NCBI GenBank assembly: GCA_039182715.1
Contig: JBCDBY010000041.1
Location: 1-20,411 of the forward strand
Direction: 5' to 3'
DNA: 20,411 nt
From: JBCDBY01 sp039182715
GTDB taxonomy: Bacteria; Planctomycetota; PLA2
Shown here: positions 15,701 to 20,411 of the stretch, piece by piece
Position numbering within the stretch: position 1 is the first letter of the stretch
Layout of the letters: each line of letters begins with the position of its first letter
Made by a program: the position numbers and the translations under genes
The notes under the pieces: generated by a model
Told to the model about the DNA's origin: nothing
Seen by the model: the letters and a program-made list of their open reading frames with translations, nothing else
Database searches by the model: none

Positions 15701-17634
15701 AGTGCGGCAAGGACATCCAGACGGCCGAGTTCACCGCGATCGGCGTGGGCGACATGTCGGGCGACGTGTTCGGCAACGGCATGCTGCTCTCGAAGCAGAC
15801 GCGGCTGCTGGCCGCCTTCAACCACATGCACATCTTCGTCGATCCGAACCCGGACCCGGCGAAGTCGTTCCAGGAGCGCGCGCGGATGTTCGCGCTGCCG
15901 CGATCGAGCTGGGCCGACTACGACACGGCGCTCATCTCGAACGGCGGCGGCGTGTTCGAGCGACGGGCGAAGTCCATCCCGGTGTCGCCGGAGATGAAGG
16001 AGGCGTTCGGTCTGACGCGCGACGCGGTGACGCCGACCGAACTCATCCAGGCGATCCTGCGGGCCGAGGCGGAGATGCTCTGGCTGGGCGGCATCGGTAC
16101 CTACGTGAAGGCGTCGACGGAGACCCACCTCGATGCGGACGACCGCGGCAACGACGCGGTGCGCATCGACGCCAGCGAACTGCGCGTGAAGGTGGTGGGC
16201 GAGGGCGCGAACCTCGGCCTCACCCAGCGTGCGCGCGTCGAATTCGGGCTCGCGGGCGGTCACGTCAACATGGACGCCGTGGACAACTCGGCGGGCGTGG
16301 ACTGCTCCGACCACGAGGTCAACATCAAGGTGCTGCTCGGCGAAGCGGAGCGCGCCGGCACGATGGAGCGGACCGAGCGCGACGAGCGGCTGGAGCGCAT
16401 GACCGACGAGGTCGGCGACCTCGTGCTGCGCAACAACTACCTGCAGACGCAGGCGATCACGGTGACGCACCAGATGGGCGCGCACCTGGTCGATCGGTTG
16501 GCGCGGTTCATGCGCGAGCTGGAGAAGAGCGGACGGCTCGACCGGTCGCTGGAATTCCTGCCGGACGACGAGACGCTCCGCGAGCGCGTGAAGGAGTCGC
16601 GGGGATTCGCGCGGCCGGAGATCGCGATCCTCGTCTCCTACGCCAAGATCGACCTGTTCGACGAGCTGCTGGAGAGCTCGCTCCCGGACGACACCGGCAT
16701 GCTCGAGGATCTGGCGGACTACTTCCCCGCGCCGCTGCGCGAGGAGTTTCGCGCGCAGATCGAGAGCCACCTGCTGCGCCGCGAGATCATCGCGACGGTC
16801 GTCACCAACGACATCGTGAACCGGCTCGGGATCTCGTTCGTGAGCGAGGTGAAGGCGAAGACCGGCATGGAGGCGTGCGACGTGGCGCGTGCGTACATCG
16901 TGGCGCGCGAGATCCACGGCATGCGCCAGCACTGGGCGGGGATCGAGAGCCTGGACAACCGGGCCGGGGCGCCGCTGCAGGCGACCCTGCTCACCGAGTG
17001 CGGGCGGCTGCTCGATCGCACGGCGGTCTGGATGCTGGGCCAGCACGGCCAGGGCATCGACCCGAGCGCGCTCATCGAGCGCTACGCGGACGGCGTGCGC
17101 GAGGTGACGGAGCAGCTCGACGAGCTGCTGCCGCCGGGCGAGGCGACGCTGCACGGCGAGCAGGCGGAGATGTTCGTGGCGCTCGGCGCGCCGACCGAGA
17201 TGGCGCGGGAGATCACGAAATTCGGTTGGCTCTTCCCCGCCTGCGACATCGTCGGCATTGCGCACGAACAGCAGCGTCCGGTGCACGAGGTGGCCGAGGT
17301 CTACTACGCGGTGGGTGAGCGCTTCGGGCTCGACTGGCTGCGCCGGGCGGCGGGCCGGCTTCCGCGCGACAAGACGTGGGACAAGCTCGCCGTCACCGCC
17401 GTGCTCGACGACGTCTACGGGGTGCAGGCGGCGCTCGCGTCCCAGATCATCGGCGACGGCCAGCGCGAAGCGGGCGCCGGCGTGCGCCTCGAGCTGTGGG
17501 GCCGCAACCGGCGGCTGTCGATCCAGCGAAGCGACGAGCTGATGGGGGAGCTGCGGAGCGTGGGCACGCCGGACCTCGCGATGATCGCGGTGGCGATCCG
17601 GCAGTTGAAGACGCTGGTGACGGCGCCGGTGTAA
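12781..17634 (+). CDS. gdhB: Large NAD-specific glutamate dehydrogenase (180-kDa class)
   Basis: This 1,617-residue protein has the size of the bacterial L-GDH180 class (about 1,600 residues in Pseudomonas aeruginosa). It oxidatively deaminates glutamate to 2-oxoglutarate with NAD, mainly a catabolic reaction feeding amino-acid carbon into the TCA cycle. The long N-terminal part (to about residue 700) carries the ACT-like regulatory regions. Early blocks such as LFHPTMDSHHWQSPNSVLEI and DDMPFLVDSV are typical of the class. The catalytic core includes GGIRWSDRREDFRTE, MVKNAVIVPVGSKGGFVCKK with K845 and K855, GGIGTYVKA (1103-1111) and GEGANLGLTQRARVEF (from 1140). The frame is open upstream to 12721, but the ATG at 12781 has GGGAG 8 bases before it and avoids overlapping the divergent gene. 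A long reading frame on the opposite strand is a composition shadow. The gene appears intact and monocistronic. Confidence 0.97.
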   Translation: MTTQLERARRARVDEVVERVREAATETAPGREDEAERFARHFYRHVAPSDLQRESADNLAGAVVSVWLFAQERKRGEPKVRLFHPTMDSHHWQSPNSVLEIVNDDMPFLVDSVTGLLTELGVEVKLLIHPITRVERDKQGKLEEWSVSREELPGGDGESFMHLQFSAIDESEMPEFERRVRQVLHDVRTSVHDFEAMRDRLAEILEELRDQPPRVANEEIQEAIALLRWMDHDNFTFLGYREYRFEADGDEVHSRILPGTALGLLRDMERSVFRGLRDIESLPAEVRHFLREPTLVRAAKANLRSTVHRLIPLDTIAIKSFDQNGEVVGERLFAGLWTSSAYAANVRDVPFVRHKVKSVMERSGVSLDSHDGKVLRHVLESYPRDELVQTPDDELLETALGIVNLQDRKRIALFTRHDPFERYVSCLVYVPRDIHDTALRLKFQKILEEAYGGKVERHYTRVSDAPLARLRFIVESRGEAMLSPDRAGVEARLIEAGRVWQDVLREEFKERNGQREGRRLAERWALAFPASYREHFDPATGAADVALLSAAYDSGTVAMNLYREPTDRTQHQFHFKIYYADRTIPLSTILPMLENMGVQVRGEIPYDIHIPDRQRPLWIRNFVLQSRDKRAVDLDTVRDSFHEVFDCVWRGEMESDGFNRLVLEAGLNAREVVILRAYCRYMLQARFPFSQSYIEETLSDHPALTRRLVDLFLVRFDPARTAESEKEQERIAAEIREGLEVVENLDDDRIIRHYLNVIEATLRTNFFQSAAGGDPKGYLSFKIDSQQVEGLPRPVPFREMFVYSARMEGVHLRGGPVARGGIRWSDRREDFRTEILGLMKAQMVKNAVIVPVGSKGGFVCKKLPDGSRDEVMAEVQECYRTLMRGLLDVTDNRKGEAIVPPADVVRHDEDDPYLVVAADKGTATFSDIANAISAEYGFWLDDAFASGGSAGYDHKKMGITARGAWEAVKRHFRECGKDIQTAEFTAIGVGDMSGDVFGNGMLLSKQTRLLAAFNHMHIFVDPNPDPAKSFQERARMFALPRSSWADYDTALISNGGGVFERRAKSIPVSPEMKEAFGLTRDAVTPTELIQAILRAEAEMLWLGGIGTYVKASTETHLDADDRGNDAVRIDASELRVKVVGEGANLGLTQRARVEFGLAGGHVNMDAVDNSAGVDCSDHEVNIKVLLGEAERAGTMERTERDERLERMTDEVGDLVLRNNYLQTQAITVTHQMGAHLVDRLARFMRELEKSGRLDRSLEFLPDDETLRERVKESRGFARPEIAILVSYAKIDLFDELLESSLPDDTGMLEDLADYFPAPLREEFRAQIESHLLRREIIATVVTNDIVNRLGISFVSEVKAKTGMEACDVARAYIVAREIHGMRQHWAGIESLDNRAGAPLQATLLTECGRLLDRTAVWMLGQHGQGIDPSALIERYADGVREVTEQLDELLPPGEATLHGEQAEMFVALGAPTEMAREITKFGWLFPACDIVGIAHEQQRPVHEVAEVYYAVGERFGLDWLRRAAGRLPRDKTWDKLAVTAVLDDVYGVQAALASQIIGDGQREAGAGVRLELWGRNRRLSIQRSDELMGELRSVGTPDLAMIAVAIRQLKTLVTAPV

Positions 17635-17646
17635 GGGGGGCAGGCG

Positions 17647-17883
17647 TCAGGACCGGGCGAGCATCTCGCGACGCCGGCGAGCTCGCTCGGCTCGATCACG
17701 TCGTTCGTGCCGCTCGGTGCGGATGTCGCGCACGATCCCTCCGAGGATGGAGAGCGAGAGGATGCCGAACACCCAGAACCTGGGCGTCTCCCATGACTGC
17801 TGGCCTCATCAGCCTGGCGCGATGGCGCCGGCGAGGAACCAGAGGCCGAAGAGCAGTGCCATGGCTCGGTAGACGATCCGCAC
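17647..17883 (-). pseudogene. Small two-helix membrane protein, interrupted by tandem TGA TGA
   Basis: Reading the minus strand from GTG at 17883 gives VRIVYRAMALLFGLWFLAG and then AIAPG, followed by two adjacent TGA codons (17811-17806). The same frame then continues with GQQSWETPRFW, a second hydrophobic helix VFGILSLSILGGIV and a highly basic tail rich in Arg-Glu that ends at TGA 17647. Each half makes one membrane helix, and together they form a plausible hairpin protein of about 77 residues with a polar loop exactly at the stops. The second half lacks a well-placed start and ribosome site. I see no selenocysteine insertion stem. It is most simply a pseudogene or a sequence error; read-through is the exotic alternative. 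No family is recognised. Confidence 0.4.
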
Positions 17884-17953
17884 GACGCGATCGTAGCATC
17901 CGCATCGGCTCGCGGTGGACGGAGCCGGAGTTTCGCGGCGACGGTCCGCCGGG

Positions 17954-18080
17954 CTACTTCACGCGCACCGCGCCGTGCGGCGAGGATCGGGTTGTCGTCC
18001 TTCGCGAGTTGACGAAACTCCGCGGCCAGCTTCTCGTCATGCGGCGCGGCGGCGACGACGCACGCCATCGTCAAGAGCAC
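17954..18080 (-). pseudogene. Possible small secreted protein remnant
   Basis: From GTG at 18080 (preceded by AAAGGGAG) or ATG at 18068, the minus strand reads a hydrophobic start, VLLTMACVVAAAP, then HDEKLAAEFRQLAKDDNPIL. Codons here end mostly in G or C, as in real genes of this window. After about residue 45 codon use degrades, and the frame runs on without a stop into the opposite strand of the dehydrogenase gene. A single-base shift at about 17975 would instead give HGAVRVK and a stop at 17954-17956. This could be a frame-shifted small exported protein. Weak evidence; no family recognised. Confidence 0.22.
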
Positions 18081-18117
18081 TCCCTTTCTCCACCTGGCTG
18101 CAGTGTACGCTCTGTCC

Positions 18118-18429
18118 ATGAACCGAACGTCCGCCTCCCTCGCGCTCGCCTTCATCTTCGTGGCCGGACTGCTCGTGGGGCAAACCACGGGTGAGCCGGT
18201 GCGCATCGAGAAGCCGGACCGCGTGATCGTCATGCAGGACCAGCACCCGCAGGAGCTGGCCGAACTCATCGTGAAGGTGCTCAAGCCGGAAGAGCCGTCG
18301 CCGCGCGTGCTGCGCGAGGTGTACGACAAGCTGCAGGGTGCCGCGCGCGCCGGCGACCTGCGTTCCGCGCTCATCGTCTATCGGATCGCCGCGGAGCAGC
18401 AGGCGAACAAGGCAAAGGGCGGCGGCTAG
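18118..18429 (+). CDS. Small exported protein of unknown function
   Basis: This 103-residue protein starts at ATG 18118. An in-frame GTG at 18103 would add five residues before the signal-like segment. Residues 1-21 (MNRTSASLALAFIFVAGLLVG) form a signal peptide or single membrane anchor without a lipobox cysteine. The rest is soluble and helical: a short polar stretch with KPDRVIVMQDQHPQELAELI, then PSPRVLREVYDKLQGAARAG, ending in a Lys/Gly-rich tail. No cysteine is present. There is no clear ribosome site. Codon use matches the neighbouring genes, which supports a real gene. It lies between the damaged region and the rsgA leader and ends just before a G-rich stretch. I do not recognise the family. 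Confidence 0.6.
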   Translation: MNRTSASLALAFIFVAGLLVGQTTGEPVRIEKPDRVIVMQDQHPQELAELIVKVLKPEEPSPRVLREVYDKLQGAARAGDLRSALIVYRIAAEQQANKAKGGG

Positions 18430-18478
18430 GGGCAAGCGGCGAGAAGCCAGCAGCTGGGGCTGGGGGCGTTGCGTGCAA

Positions 18479-18492
18479 TCGCGCTTGCGCGA
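18479..18492. promoter_or_regulatory. Palindrome upstream of the rsgA promoter-like element
   Basis: TCGCGC-TT-GCGCGA is a 6+6 base inverted repeat ending 6 bases before a TTGACG -35-like hexamer. Its position suits a regulator-binding site; it could also be chance in GC-rich sequence. The preceding stretch (18430-18470) is G-rich and non-coding. Confidence 0.35.
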
Positions 18493-18498
18493 ATGTGC

Positions 18499-18526
18499 TT
18501 GACGTTCCTGGCTCCGGTGACACACT
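18499..18526 (+). promoter_or_regulatory. Sigma-70-like promoter candidate for the rsgA leader
   Basis: TTGACG (18499-18504) matches five of six -35 consensus bases. With a 16-base spacer it is followed by CACACT (18521-18526), a weak -10 that matches three of six. Transcription would start near 18533, giving a leader of about 150 bases before rsgA that contains the 18-codon ORF and the hairpin. Confidence 0.4.
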
Positions 18527-18576
18527 TGAGCCTTGCCGCGAGTTGTCGCGGCGCAACCCCACGAAAGGAGACCGCC

Positions 18577-18633
18577 ATGACCCAAGTGAAATTCACCCTC
18601 CCCGGCGTCGGTGCGGTCTCCGCGCGCGCGTAG
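18577..18633 (+). CDS. 18-residue leader ORF upstream of rsgA
   Basis: ATG at 18577 is preceded by AAAGGAG (18564-18570) at 6 bases, the clearest ribosome site in the window. It encodes MTQVKFTLPGVGAVSARA and stops at TAG 18631-18633. The codons are G/C-ending apart from CAA, AAA and GGT. The stop lies 51 bases before the rsgA start codon and 9 bases before the left arm of a hairpin that covers the rsgA ribosome site. It may be a regulatory leader peptide; alternatively it is the surviving start of a longer degraded gene. No similar peptide is known to me. Confidence 0.45.
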   Translation: MTQVKFTLPGVGAVSARA

Positions 18634-18642
18634 CTCCGCGCC

Positions 18643-18680
18643 GACTCCTTCCGTCTCTTGATTGGACCGTAGAAGGAGTC
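18643..18680 (+). promoter_or_regulatory. Hairpin sequestering the rsgA ribosome-binding site
   Basis: GACTCCTTC (18643-18651) is perfectly complementary to GAAGGAGTC (18672-18680) with a 20-base loop. The right arm contains the GAAGGAG ribosome site, 6 bases before the TTG start of rsgA. In RNA this would mask the site. An adjacent upstream stem can form between 18609-18616 and 18636-18643 (8 pairs, one G-U), with the leader-ORF stop in its loop. A ribosome finishing the leader ORF would disturb both structures. Confidence 0.5.
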
Positions 18681-18684
18681 TGGA

Positions 18685-19737
18685 TTGTTTGATCTCAAGG
18701 ACCTCGGCTGGAACGACCGCTATGCGTTCGGCTTCGAGGAATTCGCCCGGGACGGCCTCGTGCCGGGCCGCGTGAGTGCCCAGGAACGGGAGGGCTATCG
18801 CGTCATCGTCGAGGCGGGGGAGTATCCCGCCACGGTGACCGGCCGCTACCACCACGAGGCGCGTCACTCCGAATCGATGCCCGCCGTCGGCGACTGGGTC
18901 GCCGCGAGCGTGCACGACGATTTTGCTCGTATCCACGTCCTGCTCGCGCGCCGCACGGCGCTGCGCCGCAAGGTCTCCAACGACCGCGTCTTCGCGCCGC
19001 AGGTCGTCGCCGCCAATATCGACGTCGTCTTTCTCGCGACGTCCGCCAACCGCGACTTCAATCTGCGTCGTCTCGAGCGCCTGCTGACCCTGGTCTGGGA
19101 AAGCGGGGCGGAGCCGGTCGTGCTCGTCACCAAGGCCGACCTCGTCGACGACATCGCGCCCTACGTCGCGCAGGCCGAGGAGACGGCCTATGGCGTGCCC
19201 GTGCATGCCGTCAGCGCCCACAGCGGCCTCGGGCTTGCGGAGTTCCGCGCCCACGTCGAGCCGGGCCGCACCGCCGCGCTCGTCGGGACGTCCGGCGTGG
19301 GCAAGTCGACGCTCACCAATCACCTGCTCGGCACCCGGCGCATGCGCGTCCAGTCGCAGCGCGAGAGCGACGACCGCGGACGCCACACCACGACGACCCG
19401 GGAACTCTTCGTGCTGCCCGACGGCGGCTGCATTGTCGATACGCCCGGCCTGCGCACGGTGTCCCTCTGGGCGTCCGACGAGGGACTCGAATCCACCTTC
19501 GGCGAGATCGAGGAGCTGGCGGCGCGCTGCCGCTTCTCCGACTGCACGCACAAGCAGGAGCCGGGCTGCGCGGTGCGGGAAGGGGTCGACGAGGAGCGCC
19601 TTGCGTCGTATCACAAGCTGCAGCGGGAACTCGCGTTCACAGAGCAGAAGGCGGACAAGCGCGAGGCGGCCAAGGCGAAACGAAAATGGAAGACATTCAG
19701 CAAGGCGGTACGCCGCACCAAAAACCGAAACACCTGA
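18685..19737 (+). CDS. rsgA: Ribosome small-subunit-dependent GTPase RsgA
   Basis: This 350-residue circularly permuted GTPase checks late 30S subunit maturation in the cytoplasm. An OB-fold N-terminal domain (about 28-110) contains PAVGDWVAAS. The GTPase motifs appear in permuted order: G4 TKAD (149-152), G1 GTSGVGKSTL (201-210), the G2 region RGRHTTTTREL (231-241) and G3 DTPGLR (252-257). The C-terminal zinc-binding site is C282, C287, H289 and C295 (RCRFSDCTHKQEPGC). A Lys/Arg-rich tail follows, suited to rRNA contact. The start is TTG at 18685, chosen because GAAGGAG lies 6 bases upstream and no in-frame ATG or GTG is near. Its expression may be controlled by the leader hairpin. The last 52 bases overlap the start of the methyltransferase fragment. 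Confidence 0.96.
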   Translation: MFDLKDLGWNDRYAFGFEEFARDGLVPGRVSAQEREGYRVIVEAGEYPATVTGRYHHEARHSESMPAVGDWVAASVHDDFARIHVLLARRTALRRKVSNDRVFAPQVVAANIDVVFLATSANRDFNLRRLERLLTLVWESGAEPVVLVTKADLVDDIAPYVAQAEETAYGVPVHAVSAHSGLGLAEFRAHVEPGRTAALVGTSGVGKSTLTNHLLGTRRMRVQSQRESDDRGRHTTTTRELFVLPDGGCIVDTPGLRTVSLWASDEGLESTFGEIEELAARCRFSDCTHKQEPGCAVREGVDEERLASYHKLQRELAFTEQKADKREAAKAKRKWKTFSKAVRRTKNRNT

Positions 19738-19955
19738 CGGCGGAGAACGGCCGCGCCTTCCGGCTGGAGAGCGTGGCCGCGCATTACCGCTACCGGCCGC
19801 CCTATCCGGAGGCGCTGGTGGAGCGGCTGCGCACCGGCGGCGCGGTGCTGGAGATGGGCTGCGGGACGGGTGAGATGAGCCGCCGTCTCGCGCCCGCCGC
19901 GGCGCGGGTCGTCGGCGTCCCGCTTCGAAGACCCGGCTTTTTCCGACGAGCGTGA
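19686..19955 (+). pseudogene. Class I SAM-dependent methyltransferase, N-terminal fragment broken at about 19920
   Basis: ATG at 19686 lies inside the end of rsgA (52-base overlap). The protein begins with a short polar stretch, then shows the methyltransferase start: SVAAHYRYRPPYPEALVERL and the SAM-binding motif I, VLEMGCGTGEMSRRLA, followed by ARVVGV. Homologues continue at this point with an acidic residue and the rest of the Rossmann fold (normally 200 or more residues). Here the frame reads PLRRPGFFRRA and stops at 19955. Family likeness ends at about 19919, where the sequence switches to another gene in a different frame. The 5' part looks intact, so this is a real gene cut off by a junction rather than a slowly decayed one. 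The substrate cannot be deduced. Confidence 0.65.
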
Positions 19956-20028
19956 CGAGCTATACGACACCCTATGCCACCATTACCTAGGCTACAGACC
20001 CCATCAAAAACACCTCGGAGGCTGGTGA
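19918..20028 (+). pseudogene. C-terminal tail of a probable sulfatase, 5' part missing
   Basis: A frame different from that of the methyltransferase reads SRFEDPAFSDERDELYDTL, then CHHYLGYRPHQKHLGGW and TGA (20026-20028). The pattern RF-x-DPA-(5 residues)-RDEL-x3-L resembles the tail of formylglycine-dependent sulfatases, after their ELYDL-type segment. The stop lies 1 base before the ATG of the fucosidase gene and its last codons contain that gene's GGAGG ribosome site, the usual arrangement in an operon. It uses CTA, AGA, AAA and CAA codons that are rare elsewhere in the window. A transposase tail is the alternative, because YRPH also occurs there. There are too few residues for certainty. 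Confidence 0.4.
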
Positions 20029-20029
20029 A

Positions 20030-20411
20030 ATGACGACCACGGCTACATCCTCAACCACAACCCCGCCCAACACCCCGCGGCCGACCTCACGCCAGCTCCG
20101 CTTCCAGGACTGGGAGTTCGGTGTCTTTGTCCACTTCCTCGCCGGCCAGTTCATGAAGGGCAAGACCTACCACGCCGAACGCGACCGGCTCGAACCCGAC
20201 CGCTTCGCCCCCTCTGACCTGGACTGCGACCAGTGGGCGTCGGCCGCCGCTGCCGCGGGCGCCAAGTACATGGTCTACACGGCCAAGCACCACGACGGGT
20301 TCTGCCATTGGCCCTCGCCCACGACCCCCGGCTTCTCTACTACCGCCTGCTCCTGGCGTGAGGGCAAGGGCGACGTCGTCCGCGATCATGTCGAGGGCGG
20401 TGAAGGGGGAC
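20030..20411 (+). CDS. Alpha-L-fucosidase (GH29), N-terminal part; 3' end outside the window
   Basis: 127 codons are visible from ATG 20030, with GGAGG (20017-20021) 8 bases upstream. After a Thr/Pro-rich start without a signal peptide come QLRFQDWEFGVFVHF (residues 21-35), matching the N-terminal F-x-x-FGxFxHW region of GH29. Then comes DQWASAAAAAGAKYMVYTAKHHDGFCHW, whose AKHHDGF block is the GH29 hallmark with substrate-contacting histidines. GH29 enzymes remove terminal alpha-L-fucose with retention of configuration; the catalytic nucleophile lies beyond the window. With a sulfatase-like tail upstream, degradation of sulfated fucose-containing polysaccharides is a reasonable inference. Composition is C-rich on the plus strand and unlike the rest of the window, so it may come from another genome or a transferred island. 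Confidence 0.8.
   Translation, partial: MTTTATSSTTTPPNTPRPTSRQLRFQDWEFGVFVHFLAGQFMKGKTYHAERDRLEPDRFAPSDLDCDQWASAAAAAGAKYMVYTAKHHDGFCHWPSPTTPGFSTTACSWREGKGDVVRDHVEGGEGG

Larger units (their letters stand above)
17635..18117. other. Region without an intact gene, two possible broken small genes
   Basis: This stretch of about 480 bases lies between the glutamate dehydrogenase stop and the small exported protein gene. On the minus strand it holds a probable small membrane-protein gene with in-frame stops (17647-17883) and, upstream of it, a short frame that looks coding only in its first 45 or so codons (from 18080). No tRNA, repeat or clear promoter was seen. The pattern of damaged small genes suggests either decay or base-calling errors. 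Confidence 0.5.

Noticed and set aside
12415..17286. A 1,623-codon open frame on the minus strand opposite glutamate dehydrogenase
   Set aside because: It mirrors the codon pattern of the clearly real plus-strand gene; its product is low-complexity His/Arg/Leu-rich and shows no family motif. Long antisense frames are expected at this GC content.
17806..17811. Selenocysteine reading of the TGA TGA pair
   Set aside because: There are two in a row, no selenoprotein family likeness, and no insertion stem recognised just downstream.
19918..20028. Transposase C-terminus at the junction, suggested by YRPHQ
   Set aside because: The residues before it (RFEDPAFSDERDEL) fit a sulfatase tail better, and no terminal inverted repeats or target duplication are visible; not fully excluded.

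Overview
The window is GC-rich, densely coded bacterial DNA, most likely from a gammaproteobacterium with Xanthomonadales-like features. The clues are the 1,617-residue NAD-dependent glutamate dehydrogenase, the Ppx of about 500 residues with an HD-type C-terminal domain, the long-chain flavodoxin, alternative GTG and TTG starts, and G-rich heptad repeats between genes. No tRNA, rRNA, CRISPR array or complete insertion sequence was seen. The taxonomic placement is inference.

Layout. Positions 2-4140 (+) hold the C-terminal part of a PhoX-family (DUF839) secreted phosphatase, a translationally coupled exported protein with two haem c motifs, and exopolyphosphatase Ppx. The theme is phosphate and polyphosphate. 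A G-rich heptad repeat separates ppx from a convergent minus-strand operon (8551 down to 4194) of three overlapping genes: a 771-residue protein I cannot assign, a phosphatidylserine decarboxylase with a variant self-cleavage motif, and an Lgt-like membrane protein that lacks several residues important in classical Lgt. This tight cassette is the best candidate for an undescribed (lipid-related) system. Divergent from it, 8754-11255 (+) encodes a secreted, membrane-anchored VWA-like protein with a degenerate metal site. A long-chain flavodoxin follows (11317-11832) and overlaps, tail to tail, a rhodanese-YceI fusion whose rhodanese active-site cysteine is missing. Divergent from that gene is the large NAD-glutamate dehydrogenase (12781-17634).

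Positions 17635-18117 contain no intact gene. They carry what looks like a small two-helix membrane protein gene interrupted by two adjacent in-frame TGA codons, and possibly the remnant of a small secreted protein. A 103-residue exported protein (18118-18429) follows. Next is a structured leader (18479-18680) with a palindrome, a promoter-like pair, an 18-codon ORF with a strong ribosome site, and a hairpin covering the ribosome site of rsgA, which starts at a TTG (18685-19737).

The right end changes character. A SAM methyltransferase that starts inside the end of rsgA breaks off around 19920, and the sequence passes directly into what looks like a sulfatase C-terminal tail followed by an alpha-L-fucosidase (GH29) running off the window. 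Codon use changes there. This is either a recombination or island boundary or a chimeric assembly join; the fucosidase side may not belong to the same genome.
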